Source of the DNA: Ischnura elegans
Taxonomy: Eukaryota; Arthropoda; Insecta; Odonata; Coenagrionidae
Assembly: GCF_921293095.1 (NCBI RefSeq)
Contig: NC_060248.1
Coordinates: 137,900,972 to 137,964,971 of the forward strand
Direction: 5' to 3'
Length of the DNA: 64,000 bases
The notes beneath the pieces were generated by a model, which was not told the DNA's origin, made no database searches, and worked only from the letters and a program-made list of their open reading frames with translations. This document shows positions 47,251-59,949 of this stretch, one piece after another; position 1 is the first letter of the stretch; the number at the start of each line of letters is the position of its first letter. The position numbers and the translations under genes were made by a program.

Positions 47251-47379
47251 AAGATGGCACGATAGTAGCTAGCCAGAGGCGAGAGGGTCTTTTTCTTCAA
47301 GGTCACCTCGCCTATCCCCTTTCCTTCCCGCTCCCCCTCTTCCAACTCTGTCAGTCCCCGAGGAAGATGATGTTTACAT

Positions 47380-49705
47380 CGGCCTTAGAGAGCAGAGAAG
47401 AGGGAGAGGCGGCGCTCAGTGGCCAGGATCGCGAAAAAGTTGGACAAAAATCAGATTTTCGTTGGATGTCTTTGAAAATTGCACTCTACACGTATTTTGG
47501 CATGCTACTTTCATTTCTGCATTTATTTTCACGAAAAAATATTATTTTAGGCGATACCTGGAACTTTAACTTATTATATGGCAAATCGTAACGCTAACTG
47601 CATAGACGAACGCAAATCATGATAACACATGAAAATAAATGATAAGTAGTTATGAAGTATGAGTTAATGATCTTTGAAATTAGTCAATAAACAAAAAAGG
47701 CTAACAAGAGGGTTGTTGGGTTCATTGACTTACGATAAAGAGGTGCGATTTCCAGATTTCGTGAGGTTCTTCTGTATGGACTAAAGTAATTTTTAAATAA
47801 ATGTCAAAATAGTATTTAAGTGACTCTTTTATTCTCATATAAGTATGGTTAATGATTTATAACTTTACGGATTATGTATTATAATTATTCATCATCAGAT
47901 TCTTCCCAATCCCACCCATCCCTCTCTTCGCATTCGCTCGCAGAATTTTGAGACTCTAGCAAGACCAAGAGATCACGAACCTCCTGCGAAAGATCTTTAA
48001 GGCCCCGACATTTGTTCAGTCAGTTCCTAATGTGCTAATAAAAGGGTTCGATGTCAGGATCAGTCACCGGAAAATATCCTCATTCGTATGAATTCGAGAT
48101 ATTTTTCTCGCGTAATGCTCGCGGTATTTTCTAATATCTTTATTGCGAGATTCCTGGGCCTCCTCCGATAGTTCTTCAACAGGAAGAAGAGCCGACTCGA
48201 TTACATCTGCACCATGTATGCACTTTGTGCTCCGTGGGTGGCATGTAAAACCATCCATAATGTCTCAAAAATTTTTACGCTGTATCTAAGCAGAACTTCT
48301 TAAATTTTACCGGATCAATCAATAATCCGCAAGACAGAGATCTCAAAATTGTTGAGAATTGAAAGATTAATTCTTCTTCTACTCCTGCAAATTACTTGAC
48401 TTCAAGCAGCTTCGTTTTCCTAATTTTGGAGCGCGTAGTAACGTCAGTGAATTGTTTACTTGGCCTACACCTTTGTATATCGGATGTACCTGTTAAAAAA
48501 TGAGAATACTAGAACAATATCCCAGGGGACCCCATGTCACCATTAAAATACTAGGAAAATACGAACCCGAGGTGCTTGGAAGGTTGCGAAATACATAAGG
48601 GAAATCAACAATTTTGTTCAACAAGTTGCCATTCCTCTAAAAAAAAGAGATTGATCGTGAACTAGCTCGCCATCTTCTCTCGTCGGAATAAAAAAATTTC
48701 ATGTTCAAAAAATTAATAAGTTCAAGTTTTGCCTTTCATCTCCGTGTAATCTGAAACAACCCCCTAGATATGCATTCAAATTCCTTTTTCGAGCAACTAT
48801 AGTTTTTTTTTTCTCCAGCATTTTTCCGTGCAGTTCTCGCCGCGTAAATGCCCATGAAATTTTTGACAGTCAACAATAATTACACAGGTATGTAAAAAGC
48901 TACACAGCAGTCCTCTTTCTACAAAGTTTAAATATAAAATAGAAGGGAAAATATGAAAAATAGTGCTTGCCTCGTCTCAGACCAATTTAAAATAACGGAA
49001 ACTAGAAACGGAAATAAATGCAACATAGTATACCTGCTCAATAATCCTTATTTATGTGGTTCTCAGGAACTAATAAATTACTGAATCACATTTTTTTAGT
49101 GATCACATCACTATAACTTCTTTGTGAGATCACTGTTAAACACAAAAACTGTGGCCAAAATAGGACCTACTCAATTAGTAATGGGTATGCGTTCACATCG
49201 ACAGAAAAGGAGAAACTGAAGGGTACCAAAATGTTTTGACCGCTATTTGGACGGAGTTAAAAAGAAGAGCCATGGAAATGTGGCCATTCCCCCAGATAAC
49301 TTGTAGGGTTAGGGTTGGACCCCGTAAAGAGAATGTGAAATGTTTAGATTTTGTGCGAAAATGCATGCTAGCGGCGGACCTGCAATACAACCCGTCCAAA
49401 AGGAGGCGGGTGGAGGGTAAAGACCTCATCTATTAACACGTGTAGCTTCAATTGCAGGTCAGACCGCCCCTAGGAAAGCAATAAACTCAAGTTGGGTGGT
49501 GCACCAAGTTAAGATAACAAAAGGTCCCGACTAAGGACCACTTCCCACGTCCGGCATGTGTTCGGGAAACGGGTCTCTTGCCACTTCGGATTGAAAAAAA
49601 GGAAAGCCAGTAGTGGATTTTCCCATTAGCAGAGCATGCAGCCTATCGTATTTACTTCAATAGATTACCAAAACGCGATTGAAGTCGTTCTGAGAAGCGA
49701 TCGAA
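47380..49705 (-). mobile_element. Repeat R1, copy B (inverted, without nested insertions)
   Basis: Inverted relative to copy A at 16345-21450. It lacks both insertions present there, so it shows the ancestral joins: AAACTTGAACTTATTAATTT near 48715 (piggyBac site) and GAGGAATGGCAACTTG near 48635 (R2 site). The CpG-rich segment 47260-47440 corresponds to 21360-21560 of copy A. The right limit coincides with the start of a foldback element at 49717. Confidence 0.72.
47885..48384 (-). pseudogene. Broken copy of the uncharacterised R1 protein exon
   Basis: Homologous to the exon at 20405-20934. The matching 3' splice site (TTTGCAG) ends at 48385, and the C-terminal stop is at 47885-47887. Recognisable strings are SALLPVEELSEEAQESRNKD and RKISRIHTNEDIFR. 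It is disrupted in the N-terminal third: the segment equivalent to HRVLIHGADAIK has a small deletion (near 48220), an in-frame stop appears near the TAENIV equivalent, and a stop follows NEDIFR. Confidence 0.75.
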
Positions 49706-49716
49706 TACAATACAAT

Positions 49717-49910
49717 TAACGCTAAAGACCTGAAAAGAAGGAAACCGGTTGGGTTTTTAATGCATACTGTGTGGAATACAACAAAGTTTATTTTTGTGTC
49801 CATAATGTATATTTTATTAATTAAAATGCTCATTTGCAAACTTTGCTGTATTCCACACAGTATGCATTAAAAACCCAACCGGTTTCCTTCTTTTCAGGTC
49901 ATTAGCGTTA
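49717..49910. mobile_element. Foldback MITE with 73-bp arms
   Basis: Arms 49717-49789 and 49838-49910 are inverted copies with two mismatches, beginning TAACGCTAA and including GAAACCGGTTGGGTTTTTAA. The 48-bp loop is A+T-rich. A third, diverged partial arm follows at about 49928-49985 in the direct orientation of the left arm (CCTGAAAATATCGAAACCGG and onward). No clear target duplication. Transcripts of this segment would fold into a long hairpin. Confidence 0.75.
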
Positions 49911-50495
49911 TCGTAAACCTCTAGATAAATACCTGAAAATATCGAAACCGGTTGAGTTTTTTCATTAGTACTGTATTGAATACTAAATGGTTTAGTAAAA
50001 GTAAAAATGAGCAAAAATTGGTCTTTAGCAACTGCTAGATTAGGAGAGGAAAAATTTGATTTAAATGCACGTTTACAGCACTATTCATAACATCTTCTCA
50101 ACCACAATATCCATCTAATTATTAATAATATTTTCACCGCGGGAATAAACTGCCTCACGTTTATATCCTACCGTTTTATTCTGCCCTCAGCCTTGCTAAT
50201 AAGGGACATGCAAATATCCTCACTTATCGTCAGTTATTATCGATAATATACGGGAACATCGGCGACCAACTCCTTCTCCATCATGTTTAGCATGCTTATT
50301 CCAGCGCTTTCATACCCCTTTTCCAGCCAAGTTCAGCATTCTTTCTGCTTTCTTTTTTTCGCCTCTTTAATGTTCAAGAGACCTGTTCAGACAATGTCGC
50401 CTGCTAAAAAAGACAGAATCCTTCACTTCCATTAGCTTCCAAATTTGTTTACATAAATATCGTCTTTTTCCTTTTCCTTTTCGTCCAAATGATAT

Positions 50496-50577
50496 GCATC
50501 GTGGGGCACCCCCGTCCAGTTGCATCAAAATTTTTGGACAATTATTTTGATGCAAATTTGACCGTGGGACACCGGCT
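50496..50577. mobile_element. Harbinger-related terminal fragment or MITE
   Basis: TTTGACCGTGGGACACCGGCT followed by TAA (50558-50580) closely resembles the right end of the full Harbinger element (TTTGACCGTGTGAAACCGGCT-TAA at 42536-42559). A shorter inverted partner, CCCCCGTCCAGTTGCATCAA, lies at 50510-50529, so the segment forms a small imperfect palindrome. The left TIR is degraded. Confidence 0.6.
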
Positions 50578-50929
50578 TAACCTATGTGGCCTCTGTGTCA
50601 GCGCTTGGCGATGCTTTTTTGTCAAGGGCCCAGTGAATGGTTGGTTTCATCCTATTGGATGAAAATTTAGAACCTGCCCTATCCTTCTTTACTCTCCGAT
50701 CCCTCACCCCCATGATTTTACTGCGAAAACGGACGTTTTATGACACCGCGTTGCGGAGCCTTAGACCGTCTTAACGGGGTATGTCCACGGGAACATCTAA
50801 TATCTAATAAGAATATTTGTAGAATTTTGTACTATTTCAAACTGCTCTAAAACATCAAGCCTTGCGCCGTTACTGAAGGGGTGGAGAAAATTCTGGTTGA
50901 AAATGACAAGAATGAAAAGTCTGTACCAA

Positions 50930-52640
50930 ATGTTTGGCGATAAGTGACGTTTCATCCCAGTTTCCTGCACCTTCTATGTTCTTTCATTCTCATAATAAAA
51001 CTTCTGCCTGTTCGACCAATGAAACTCAAGTGGCATGATTCACAATTGCCATGCTCAAGTGGCAATGCCGGATTGATGGATGGGTTCTATTTTGTCTTTG
51101 TTACGACACAGAGCTTCACCGAGAGTGCAAGGGTTGTAAAAAGAAACATTGAATTTATTTTTGGGGAATTTGTTTGCAAGCCTGTTGGAAAGGTCTCCCA
51201 CAAAAAATGACCGGCACCAATTTTTAGAATTCTCTGTGATGGGGGAAGGGAGCAAAGCTGTGAAATAGCTCGCGTTTTCAACTTTCTCGGAAGGATTTTA
51301 GTTTAAGTATTAAAGCTGTAGCCATTTGAAATTGCAATTGATTTCATTGTGGAAAGTTCACAATTGAAGTTGACTGCATTTAAAGGTATATTGACCAATC
51401 TATGTAACATAGAATGAAAGGAGGATAACTTTTGGGAGGTTGGATGGCATCAGTAACTCGGAATGATTGTATCACCATAACAAGGGGTTCTGTATAAACC
51501 AAATTCATGTTTGTCATCAACTATGGATATGGAGAGATCGAGAAAGTTTATGTGCTTTTTGGATTCTATTTCTACTACGAAGGTAATATTAGGATGTCGA
51601 GGATTTAAAAGATTCAGAAAATTATCTAATTGTCTGACAATTCCGGTCCAGCGGCAAATGATGTAGTCAACATAGCGGTACCAGAAGATGTAATATGAGA
51701 TAGAATTCCCGAATCAAATAATTGGCGTTTTGAATTGTCCGTAAATATTTCGGCTATTACAGGTGAAAGGGAATACCACATCGCAAGGTCGTCTGTTTGG
51801 TGATAAATATTCTTATTGTACAAAAAATAATTTTGGCTGGCAAGCTGTTCCATTAGACAATGAAGTTCACAAGACACACTGATTTTAATACTGTGGTCTC
51901 TCAATAAGTAACAAAGTTGTTTGTACAGGTACAGAAGTAAATAGATTTTTACGTCAAATGAAACTAGCTTGGAGTTGGATGGTGACGTATGACGTGTTGA
52001 AGTTTGTGTGGCAAAATGATGGGGCTATTAATATTATATTTTCGTGAAAAACCAGGCAATTGCCTAAAGATGATATTTAATTTAGGGGCTAATTTAAAAA
52101 ATTACAGCAGGAAGATAAAGCTTTTTTAACACTTTTTTGGAATCTATCCGTTGGATCACGGGAAAGAATCACGAATGAGGTATCCTCCAACACATCATCA
52201 CATTTGGCGATGCATGAGACCTTATTACGGATTAGCACACTGTTCCTTTTTTCTGCTTTGGAAATAATAAAATCTTCTTCGTTTACCTTCTAATTGATTG
52301 ATCAAAATCAACTTGGTTGTGATTAACTTTCATACGGTGGAAGTACTTGGATTAGCAAAGGTAATATAATTATATATATTGCACAATTATATTTTCCTAC
52401 ATTCTCGCGCCGGAGGGCTACTTGTACGTCGACTCCGTCGAAATGTTTTTACATCAGATGGAAGTTTTTTAACCTTCTATAAACACATCACTAGTTTTTA
52501 CTCGTCGGGACATAAGTCCACAACAATGGAGGAAAATGAGGGTTACACCTCGGGAAAATCATTGATAGATGACATTTCAGCCACTCAGAGGAAGTACCTC
52601 CGCAAAGGCTCGTCAACAGGTCGGTTGCAGTTCGAAGTTT
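50930..52640 (-). pseudogene. Penelope-like element (RT plus GIY-YIG), decayed
   Basis: Minus-strand translation in shifting frames gives, in PLE order, SFDVKS/LFTSVPV near 51940, LAMWYSLSPVIAEIF near 51760 (family L.MGSPLSPVIAEIF), WYRYVDYIICRWTG near 51670, HINFLDLSIS near 51560, NKDKIEPIHQSGIYH near 51085 and SFIGRTGRSFI near 51010, the GIY-YIG endonuclease block. The RT active site reads YVDY where YVDD is expected, so the copy could not polymerise even without its frameshifts and stops. A foldback at 52664-52770 lies just upstream, where the element's 5' pLTR should be. The outer limits are not defined. Confidence 0.8.
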
Positions 52641-52663
52641 GGACTTAAAACTTTATGTTGCAT

Positions 52664-52770
52664 AATCTCTGCCTTCTCTTCGGGTTTCCACCGCGTCCGT
52701 TGCCTTTTGGCGAGAACAGTATCGACAAAAGCCAACGGACGCGGTGGAAACCCGAGGAGAATGCAGAGAT
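52664..52770. repeat. Foldback next to the Penelope-like element
   Basis: Arms of about 49 bp at 52664-52712 and 52722-52770 are inverted copies with about four mismatches, around the core GGGTTTCCACCGCGTCCGTT. Penelope-like elements often carry inverted partial terminal repeats, and this lies at the 5' side of the PLE on the minus strand. Confidence 0.7.
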
Positions 52771-52789
52771 AATCTGATCAACGCCGCGA

Positions 52790-55190
52790 AAATCTTCGAA
52801 CCTACTTTATGTTGCATGATTATAACAAATCCTGTATTAGTGTTGAAAATCTGTATTTAAATGAATAACTTGTTATTAAAGACAAAAAATAGGTTTTGGA
52901 CTGTTAAAATGTGTACGAAAAGCAATCAATATCTAATATACATAGAATCAAATGTTTTATAACGATTAATGAATGGATAACTCAAGATTCTAACGCGATA
53001 ACATATTTTAGCCTACGAATTAGGATTCCCCATGAGGCCTACGAAGCAAATTTTGCTTGCAGTTTCGATACACAAAACTGCATAATAGGAGGTTTATTTC
53101 CGAAAAAGGGGAGGGCGGATAGTTTTGAATCGCCATATTTTTCTAATGCCGCAGCATCTTACAATTGGAATATGCCAAAAATACTCCATTCGATATTGCT
53201 ATATAAATGCTCACCGCGTAAAATGTATCTTTGGATATTTAGTTTTTCGGCCCCTGGGAGAAGGGATTCATTCATATAATGAGGCAAGAATTTAAGCAAT
53301 AAGTGAACCCGGGCCCAATTGCAGCCGCTATTTGTTTTACTTTTCAGTACCTCAACTAAATGCTAACGCTTAAAACAAAACTTTCCTCAAACGACAATGC
53401 GCTTACAACTAACAACGCTTATCACAACTCTGATCAGAATAAGGTCTCAAGGAAAGACAAAAACATGCATTAGATGATCCCCGGCCCCATAGGTACGTAA
53501 GACCTGAAGTAGAAAACTGGTACAGCCGAAAGAAACCTTTCCATTTTCGACGTGGTAACAGAATGGGCCATTACTCATCCCGCTATCGAGCAAACAAATC
53601 AAGGTCACCGACCACCCCTATTCCCAAAAATGCTACTGCTGATCCATACCGCTTTGTGTTCGTTTGAAGCTGCGCGCTTAAGAATTCATTACCAAATACT
53701 TTTAAGCTTTAGTTACCAACTGTGGTGAAGAGGCTATGACCGTTAGCGAAAGGCAAACAGTGCATTGTTGTTCAATGTAGAGATCCAATCTCGCATTCCC
53801 TTTTTATTGTAATATTCCGGCACTTGGTGTTGTAAATAGCATTTACACTTCACCAAAGTGAGGTATTTCCTATTTGAAGTTCTGAAGCACACTACGCGAA
53901 ATGTATTTCATCCGATATGTTGATCGTTCAACGATGCGATGACCATCAATAAGAATTATATTGTCTCTTGAAGCGAAAAGATCTTACCTCACGGAAAATC
54001 TCTTCCTCGTCAAAACAAAACCCTCGCCTCGCCAGACCTATCTGATGGCAAAACGAACTCTTTTAGGAGGCGGGAGCTTTCTGCGTAGACCCAGGCCAAT
54101 AGGGAAAGCCTGACGAGGTGCGGCCATTAAAAATGCATAACTCCCCTTGTAATTGAGATAAAGTTACAATTCTTTCACCAAAAATAAATTTATAGTTTTG
54201 TCCAAATTTCATACGCAGCATATATGGACCTATATCGTAAGATACGAAAGTTAGCAGGCGATTGATTTTTACCCTGCAAAATTCCAGATTTTTCGTCCGA
54301 AAGATATATAAACACACATAACAACGTTGAAACTGAGTTATGAACAAATTAAAGTTTACTAGTATGGAAAAAAATGTGATATGAACATTTCCTGCAAGTT
54401 TCAACTTTATACTAAGAACAGTCTGCCGGAAAATGGATTAGGATTATAACCTCGGAAAAGTGAAGTAACTAGCCGAAATTCGAGAAAATATTTTTTATAA
54501 CAATTGTTATAAACAAAATCGAATAATTAACGCCTCCACTTAACGTAGCAACCCTTTCTGCTTCAGAATATATTTTTAGACTTGTGGAACGAGCAAATTA
54601 AAAAAATTGCCAAAATTCTTCTAGTGACATCTGGTTAATCGCTCTAGAACTACACCAAAAACGTATACGATTTTTGCACGTGTGGTGAGCTCTCTATATA
54701 TACTTACTCTATGCTTATACGAAAGAAAGTATCCCAAAAGTAGATAACGAGAAAAGTGAAGAATATTTTTATACCAATGTAGTGGAAATTAAGTTCTTAC
54801 TTCATAATGAAAGAGATTAAAGTTTTAAGAAATGTAAACATCGTAGAACACTTAATGAATTATGCTCAATTGATGACAACAAAACAGTCGAAAGGACAGA
54901 GTTGAAATAGCAAATTACATACACAACCAACAAAATGATTAGCATTAAACAAACCAAAGCATAGCGGTAGCGATTAATGAGTAGTTTGAACACTAGAAAA
55001 ACTGCAAGTACAATGAAAAACATTTTGAAATATAAGGAATACAAGACACCATGAAATTTTGAAAACATGAGGAAAGGTTAGCTAATCACAGGTTGAAATC
55101 AAAATGGAATAATGAAGGAAACAGAATTACTCACAGTTTCATCACGAAATGCATTTCATACCCATGCAATTTAGCTATAACCAAGATCAT
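52790..55190. other. Unannotated stretch
   Basis: A+T-rich with no supported gene or transposon end. The open frame 52911-53279 (plus) lacks an ATG start and any recognisable motif. Confidence 0.45.
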
Positions 55191-55202
55191 TGAGACTCGT
55201 AT

Positions 55203-55687
55203 ACGTTCAATGGTGTCAGGCTCAACTTTGTGGAAGTTAAAGTTCACAAATGAAAAAACGACTTCGTTTTCTTCCACTAATTTATTTTCACGGTACGACA
55301 TGTTTCGGCCTTGAGCGGTCATTTACGAGTACAAAGATTTGTTAAAAGTCGGGTAAATTAATACCAGGAAGGGACTTGGGGAGGTTGGAGGGGGAAGAGG
55401 GTGTTAGGAGGGGGAGTAATGGGTGGCGGTTATTGTGAGGGATGGGAAAACCACTGCGAGGACCCTCCCTCACAATATCCGCCCATTCCCATCCCTCACA
55501 ATAACCGCCACCCATTACTCCCCCTCCTAACACCCTCTTCCCCCTCCAACCTCCCCAAGTCCCTTCCTGGTATTAATTTACCCGACTTTTAACAAATCTT
55601 TGTACTCGTAAATGACCGCTCAAGGCCGAAACATGTCGTACCGTGAAAATAAATTAGTGGAAGAAAACGAAGTCGTTTTTTCATTTG
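55203..55687. mobile_element. Foldback insertion with 204-bp perfect arms and 12-bp duplication
   Basis: Arms 55244-55447 and 55487-55690 appear perfect over 204 bp, with a 39-bp loop. The direct repeat TGAGACTCGTAT lies at 55191-55202 and 55688-55699, so the insertion has a 12-bp target duplication and a 41-bp unpaired left extension. The right arm contains CCGAAACATGTCGTAC, similar to the GAAAC-GTC end of the hammerhead-like cores at 25610 and 33015. The structure fits a Penelope-like pLTR-only insertion. Mirrored open frames in the two arms are a by-product of the palindrome. Confidence 0.8.
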
Positions 55688-55699
55688 TGAGACTCGTAT

Positions 55700-58600
55700 C
55701 CTTCATCGAGCACATTCCAAAATCGTAAGGGACACTGTAAGCAATAAAAAAGTCTGCAGTTAACAATAATAACTATCAATAAGCCTCAATATCACCTTTG
55801 TTTACAACAAGATTCAACATTAGATTACAACGATTACAAGATTACAACGAGATTCAATATGGCAGCCCCCAGTTTATTACTGCCCAGCAGACTGCACAGA
55901 AAAACAGGCTACGCCAGCGCCTCTATGTTGAGTAGGCCGTTGGACCACTGGGGCTCCGGAAAAATCAAGACAAAAGAGGTTTTCTATACGATATATCGCA
56001 GTTCTGTCGCCCCCTTGGCAGCAGCTCTATTTCTAATATGTGGAGGTGGAAACCATCTAGGTCGGTACGGCGACATATATGACGCTATGTGCGTGGTGAC
56101 CTTACGGCTGTAGTACTGCGATGTGGAGGTTAAATTCTCTCGAATAAAATATTCGGTAGGTCAAGTAGTCCCCTATCAGGACCTGTCACAAATTGCCTCT
56201 TCCATATTCTTATAGGTAAAAATACGAAAAATTTCTCTATTAACGAATTCATTTCTCACCTAATAAATAACTCCAAGTCCAGGCTGAAGGGCACAGGTAA
56301 TTAACTACTTACAGACATATGGGACTGCAACTCAAGTATCCCAACTACATACATACTGTCTCACCTAATTAATCGCCTATGAGTCATTCCTCTGTCTCTA
56401 CCTCCTTCAAATCACAGGTCTATGGATATTTTGTCTGCATTTCATTGTTTAAAGGTTAAATTCGCTGCTGCAAATTTGTCACAAAAAAGAATAAAACATA
56501 CTTAATTGTTAAGAGAAAAACTCTCAAAATTCAAAATGAAAAGCATAATAATAATAAACAATAGTTATCAATAAATAATCGAATTTAAAAGAATAATAAT
56601 CAATGTTCCCATCTGTTTGTATTCAAAATCCCATGAACCATTTAGTTTTTAAGTTTCATTTTATCGCATACAACACTACAGACAACAGCAGAACATATGC
56701 GCGAGTCATTAGTTTTTATAATTTGGCTATCTGACTGGTTAAGGTGATATTGGCTCACCTGTACAGCTTCTACGTCCGCGCCTTCGGCTCTGCCAATGAG
56801 TGAAGGCAACTCTTATAGCTTAGACATCCAAGCATGGATTAAATGAAATTTTGCCGAAAAAATGAAATGCGCCTTTTTTGACAGATAATTGAGTATTGAA
56901 AACAAGGCATACTTTTGCATTATAGGGGCATTATTTTCTTTCAATTTAATATATTTCTCATAGAAACGCGAAATAGTAAAAAAAAATCATTTTTGGTCAG
57001 ATATTTTTACATCATTCTAGAGTGCGGCGTAAAAAATAACTGCTGTATTCATTCCTTACTCTTTTATTTTCCCGAAAAGAGTCGCTCTCCGTAGCAACAC
57101 TCCCTCAATATTCACTCGTTCCCACCGCCATATGCCTCTTTTGACGTCGCTTTCTACGGTTCTCTTCATTTTTTTCGGAATGGGATTACTATTGCGTACG
57201 GAGAAGCAATTTTGAGATGTGAGTGTGCCCCGAAATAAACATTCATGGAGAGTGTTTCCTCCCCTTCCCCCTGAAACAGAGATGCGCTGGCAGGAAATGT
57301 AAACGTCACACGAATGAGCATGACGCGTCATTCGTCTCTTGCGGGGGTTGATAATGGGTGTGGGAGGTGGTTGGGGAAATATGGGAAGGTGGGAAGGGAC
57401 TTGCTTGCTTTGTAAAACACACCCTCCCATCGATGGGTACAAAACATCGCCAGTGCAAACACTTCTCCCTTCTCACTGATATGAATAATTGCTTCCATTC
57501 GTATCACAATTGACAGGCAACATCTACAATTACTCCCAAACAGCTGAGAACAATGATATACTTACCTCGATCTGCGGCAAACGCAATGCCGCCTATCTCT
57601 GAGGACCCTCGTCCTAAAGACACAAAGAGGATGTTTCTTTCGCCGGAAGCTGTTGTCTACGGCAATAATGCACGCGTTGTAACCCGAGAAATGTTTAGTC
57701 TTAAATCCTTTTAAAACTGGAATCATAACAGAGCATCGTTCCAAATTAAGAAGAAAAAAAGGATACAAGAGGAAGGAAAGAAAGGATTTCTTCCTTCAGT
57801 CAAAATATGTATATATTTCACTTATTGTCCAGCCCGTATTTGATGATAACCAAGGCGACTTTATACGACATCCTGTACGACAACAAGGCTATTTCGTGAA
57901 CACTGCGTGAGGTAATGAATTTCGTTCATTTTGACTTCTTTGTTGCGCATACGTTGAAATTATGTCTTCATTGATGATACCGAAGTTGTATGATGGACGG
58001 TAATTTATACCCGGCGTTATGAATTCGTTAACATTTTATGAAAATTCCATTCACCATGATTAATGCCTCTCTCTCTATATTTGGTATTTCTTAATAATTT
58101 CTCTGTGATTTCTTGTTACTTCATAGCAATTTCCATGCATTTAAAAATTAGTGAAGGGAGTCCTGTTGAGGCAAATTTTTCCCTCGAAGTATTTAAAGCA
58201 ACTCACATTAATTGTGATGCCTTTTATTGATTTCAAAATTTGTAAGTTAAAATTGAAAACAGAAATTCAAGGTAGAACTAACTTCTAAGCATATATTTTG
58301 GGCTATGAAGATGAATATAGATTATTTTCTAAATCGTTATTTCTTTCTCGTTCCAGGTAAGCCATGTAAGAAGGTGGTACCTTGGCTCTTGGTCCCTTCA
58401 GGTGATACAAAATTTCTGTGAGTACGAATTTTATGGACTGTATTATCTCAAGTTGGAATTTCGTTAACAAATTCGTGCTTTTTCATTCCACCTTAAATTT
58501 TAGTGAGATTATGGCTCGATGTTTGGTCTGTAGAGAGGCATACACAATAGGGCGGATCGCAAAAATCGATTTTTTTCAAATCCATCTGGCCCAATGAAAA

Positions 58601-58880
58601 AAAGTTGTGGGACCGATCAAAAATAAGGCCTGAAAAATTTGAGACCTGTACGTGAACCCCTGACCCTCGCTCAAATGCAATTTAGGGGGGGGGGAGGATC
58701 AAAATTCGAAAATATAATATTTTATGGTCATTCCCTATAGATTTTGCCGAGTTACTGTCCTTTGGGGCAAGTATTTCGTGCATTTTGACGTATCTGCCAC
58801 CGTTTAGCCACAAAATGCCTAATTTGAGTCTGCGTCCGCGAAGAAAATATTCCAACGCCCACGCAGCGTCGCGGATACCA
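55700..58880. other. Unannotated stretch
   Basis: No gene or transposon end that I can support. 58540-58750 has a distinctive segment (GGCGGATCGCAAAAATCGAT and a G-run near 58688) that looks like dispersed repeat sequence, but no second copy is present in the window. Confidence 0.4.
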
Positions 58881-58881
58881 G

Positions 58882-59946
58882 CAGGGCTATTCTACTAAAC
58901 GGGGCCATACGTATGGCCGGCCGTAAGTTTCTTATGGTCTGACCCGAAATTACGGCCTAAACCGATTCCACTCTCGAGGGGCCATATCGTATGGCCCGGC
59001 CAAAAGTCTTAACGCCCTTTCTGCAGGCGAGTATGAGAATTATAATTGGTACTATAAGTTTGGTTCACTTTTTTATACACCAGTCATTTTTTTGAGAAGG
59101 AAGTTTGTTCCAACGTGAATAAAAAATTAATTATATGTTCCTTAACCGAAATGGACTCTTATTAAAGGATAAATTTGGATTTTCTTTAAACACTAATCTA
59201 GCGGCAGACGCTGAAGATCTTTAAAACAAGTGAAGAACGCAAATCACCGGCGAGAAGAAGCAGAAGAAATTTGTACCGTGCAGTATTATAATATTCGTGA
59301 ATTGTGCATGTAATGGATAGAGTTAGAACATGACATCCTATTGTAGTTCTAACCCCCTTCCTCTCCTTCCAATGGTGTAACTATTGTCTAATGGCTGCAA
59401 TCATTTGCCCCCAAAAGCCTTATAAATCCAGCCAATACACGAAATTTAAAGATGAAATTGAAACTTTAAGTTTCATTAATTTTATTATCAGAGGCTTATG
59501 TTTCGGTAGCTGTATAAAGTTAAAACATCAATATGAGACTATCAGAGAAAATATCATCATCGTATGCGAACGGATTACCTACACGTATCCCGTATCCTCC
59601 TTATGAAAACGACGTCTTTTTTAAATATATCTAGCCAATGCCCGTTGAATCTGTATGTGCTCACCCACAATATTCATATATTTCTTGAAACAATCGCTAT
59701 GTAATCGATGACACTTCGTAAGTTTCTTTTATAACACCTTAGGCGAGCAATGTTATTTCGTATGGCCCGTGTTATGACCGCCTCCTAGGCAGGCCATAAT
59801 ATTACGGCCTTTAGGCCATAGCTACCGCCCGACTTATGGCCTTTCGCTCAGAGTAGAATCGCTCGAAGCCATACGTATGTCGCGAGGCCGTAGTTATGCT
59901 CGATTTCGACTTATGGCCCGGCCATACGATTAGTGGAATAACCCTG
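58882..59946. mobile_element. TIR element with CGTATGGCC subterminal motifs
   Basis: The ends CAGGGCTATTCTACTAA (left) and CAGGGTTATTCCACTAA (right, inverted) differ at two of 17 bases. CAG flanks both sides (58879-58881 and 59947-59949), suggesting a 3-bp target duplication, although CTGCAG symmetry makes the exact join ambiguous. Multiple GTATGGCC, GGCCATAC and TATGGCC motifs cluster in the first 130 and last 190 bases. The interior is A+T-rich with no coding frame. The superfamily is not certain. Confidence 0.75.
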
Positions 59947-59949
59947 CAG

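Noticed and set aside
52911-53279. A 122-codon plus-strand open frame
   Set aside because: No ATG at the start, no motif, A+T-rich composition; consistent with chance.
55342-55592. Two open frames on opposite strands with nearly identical Gly/Pro-rich products
   Set aside because: They are mirror images created by the 204-bp palindrome and low-complexity G/C sequence, not two genes.
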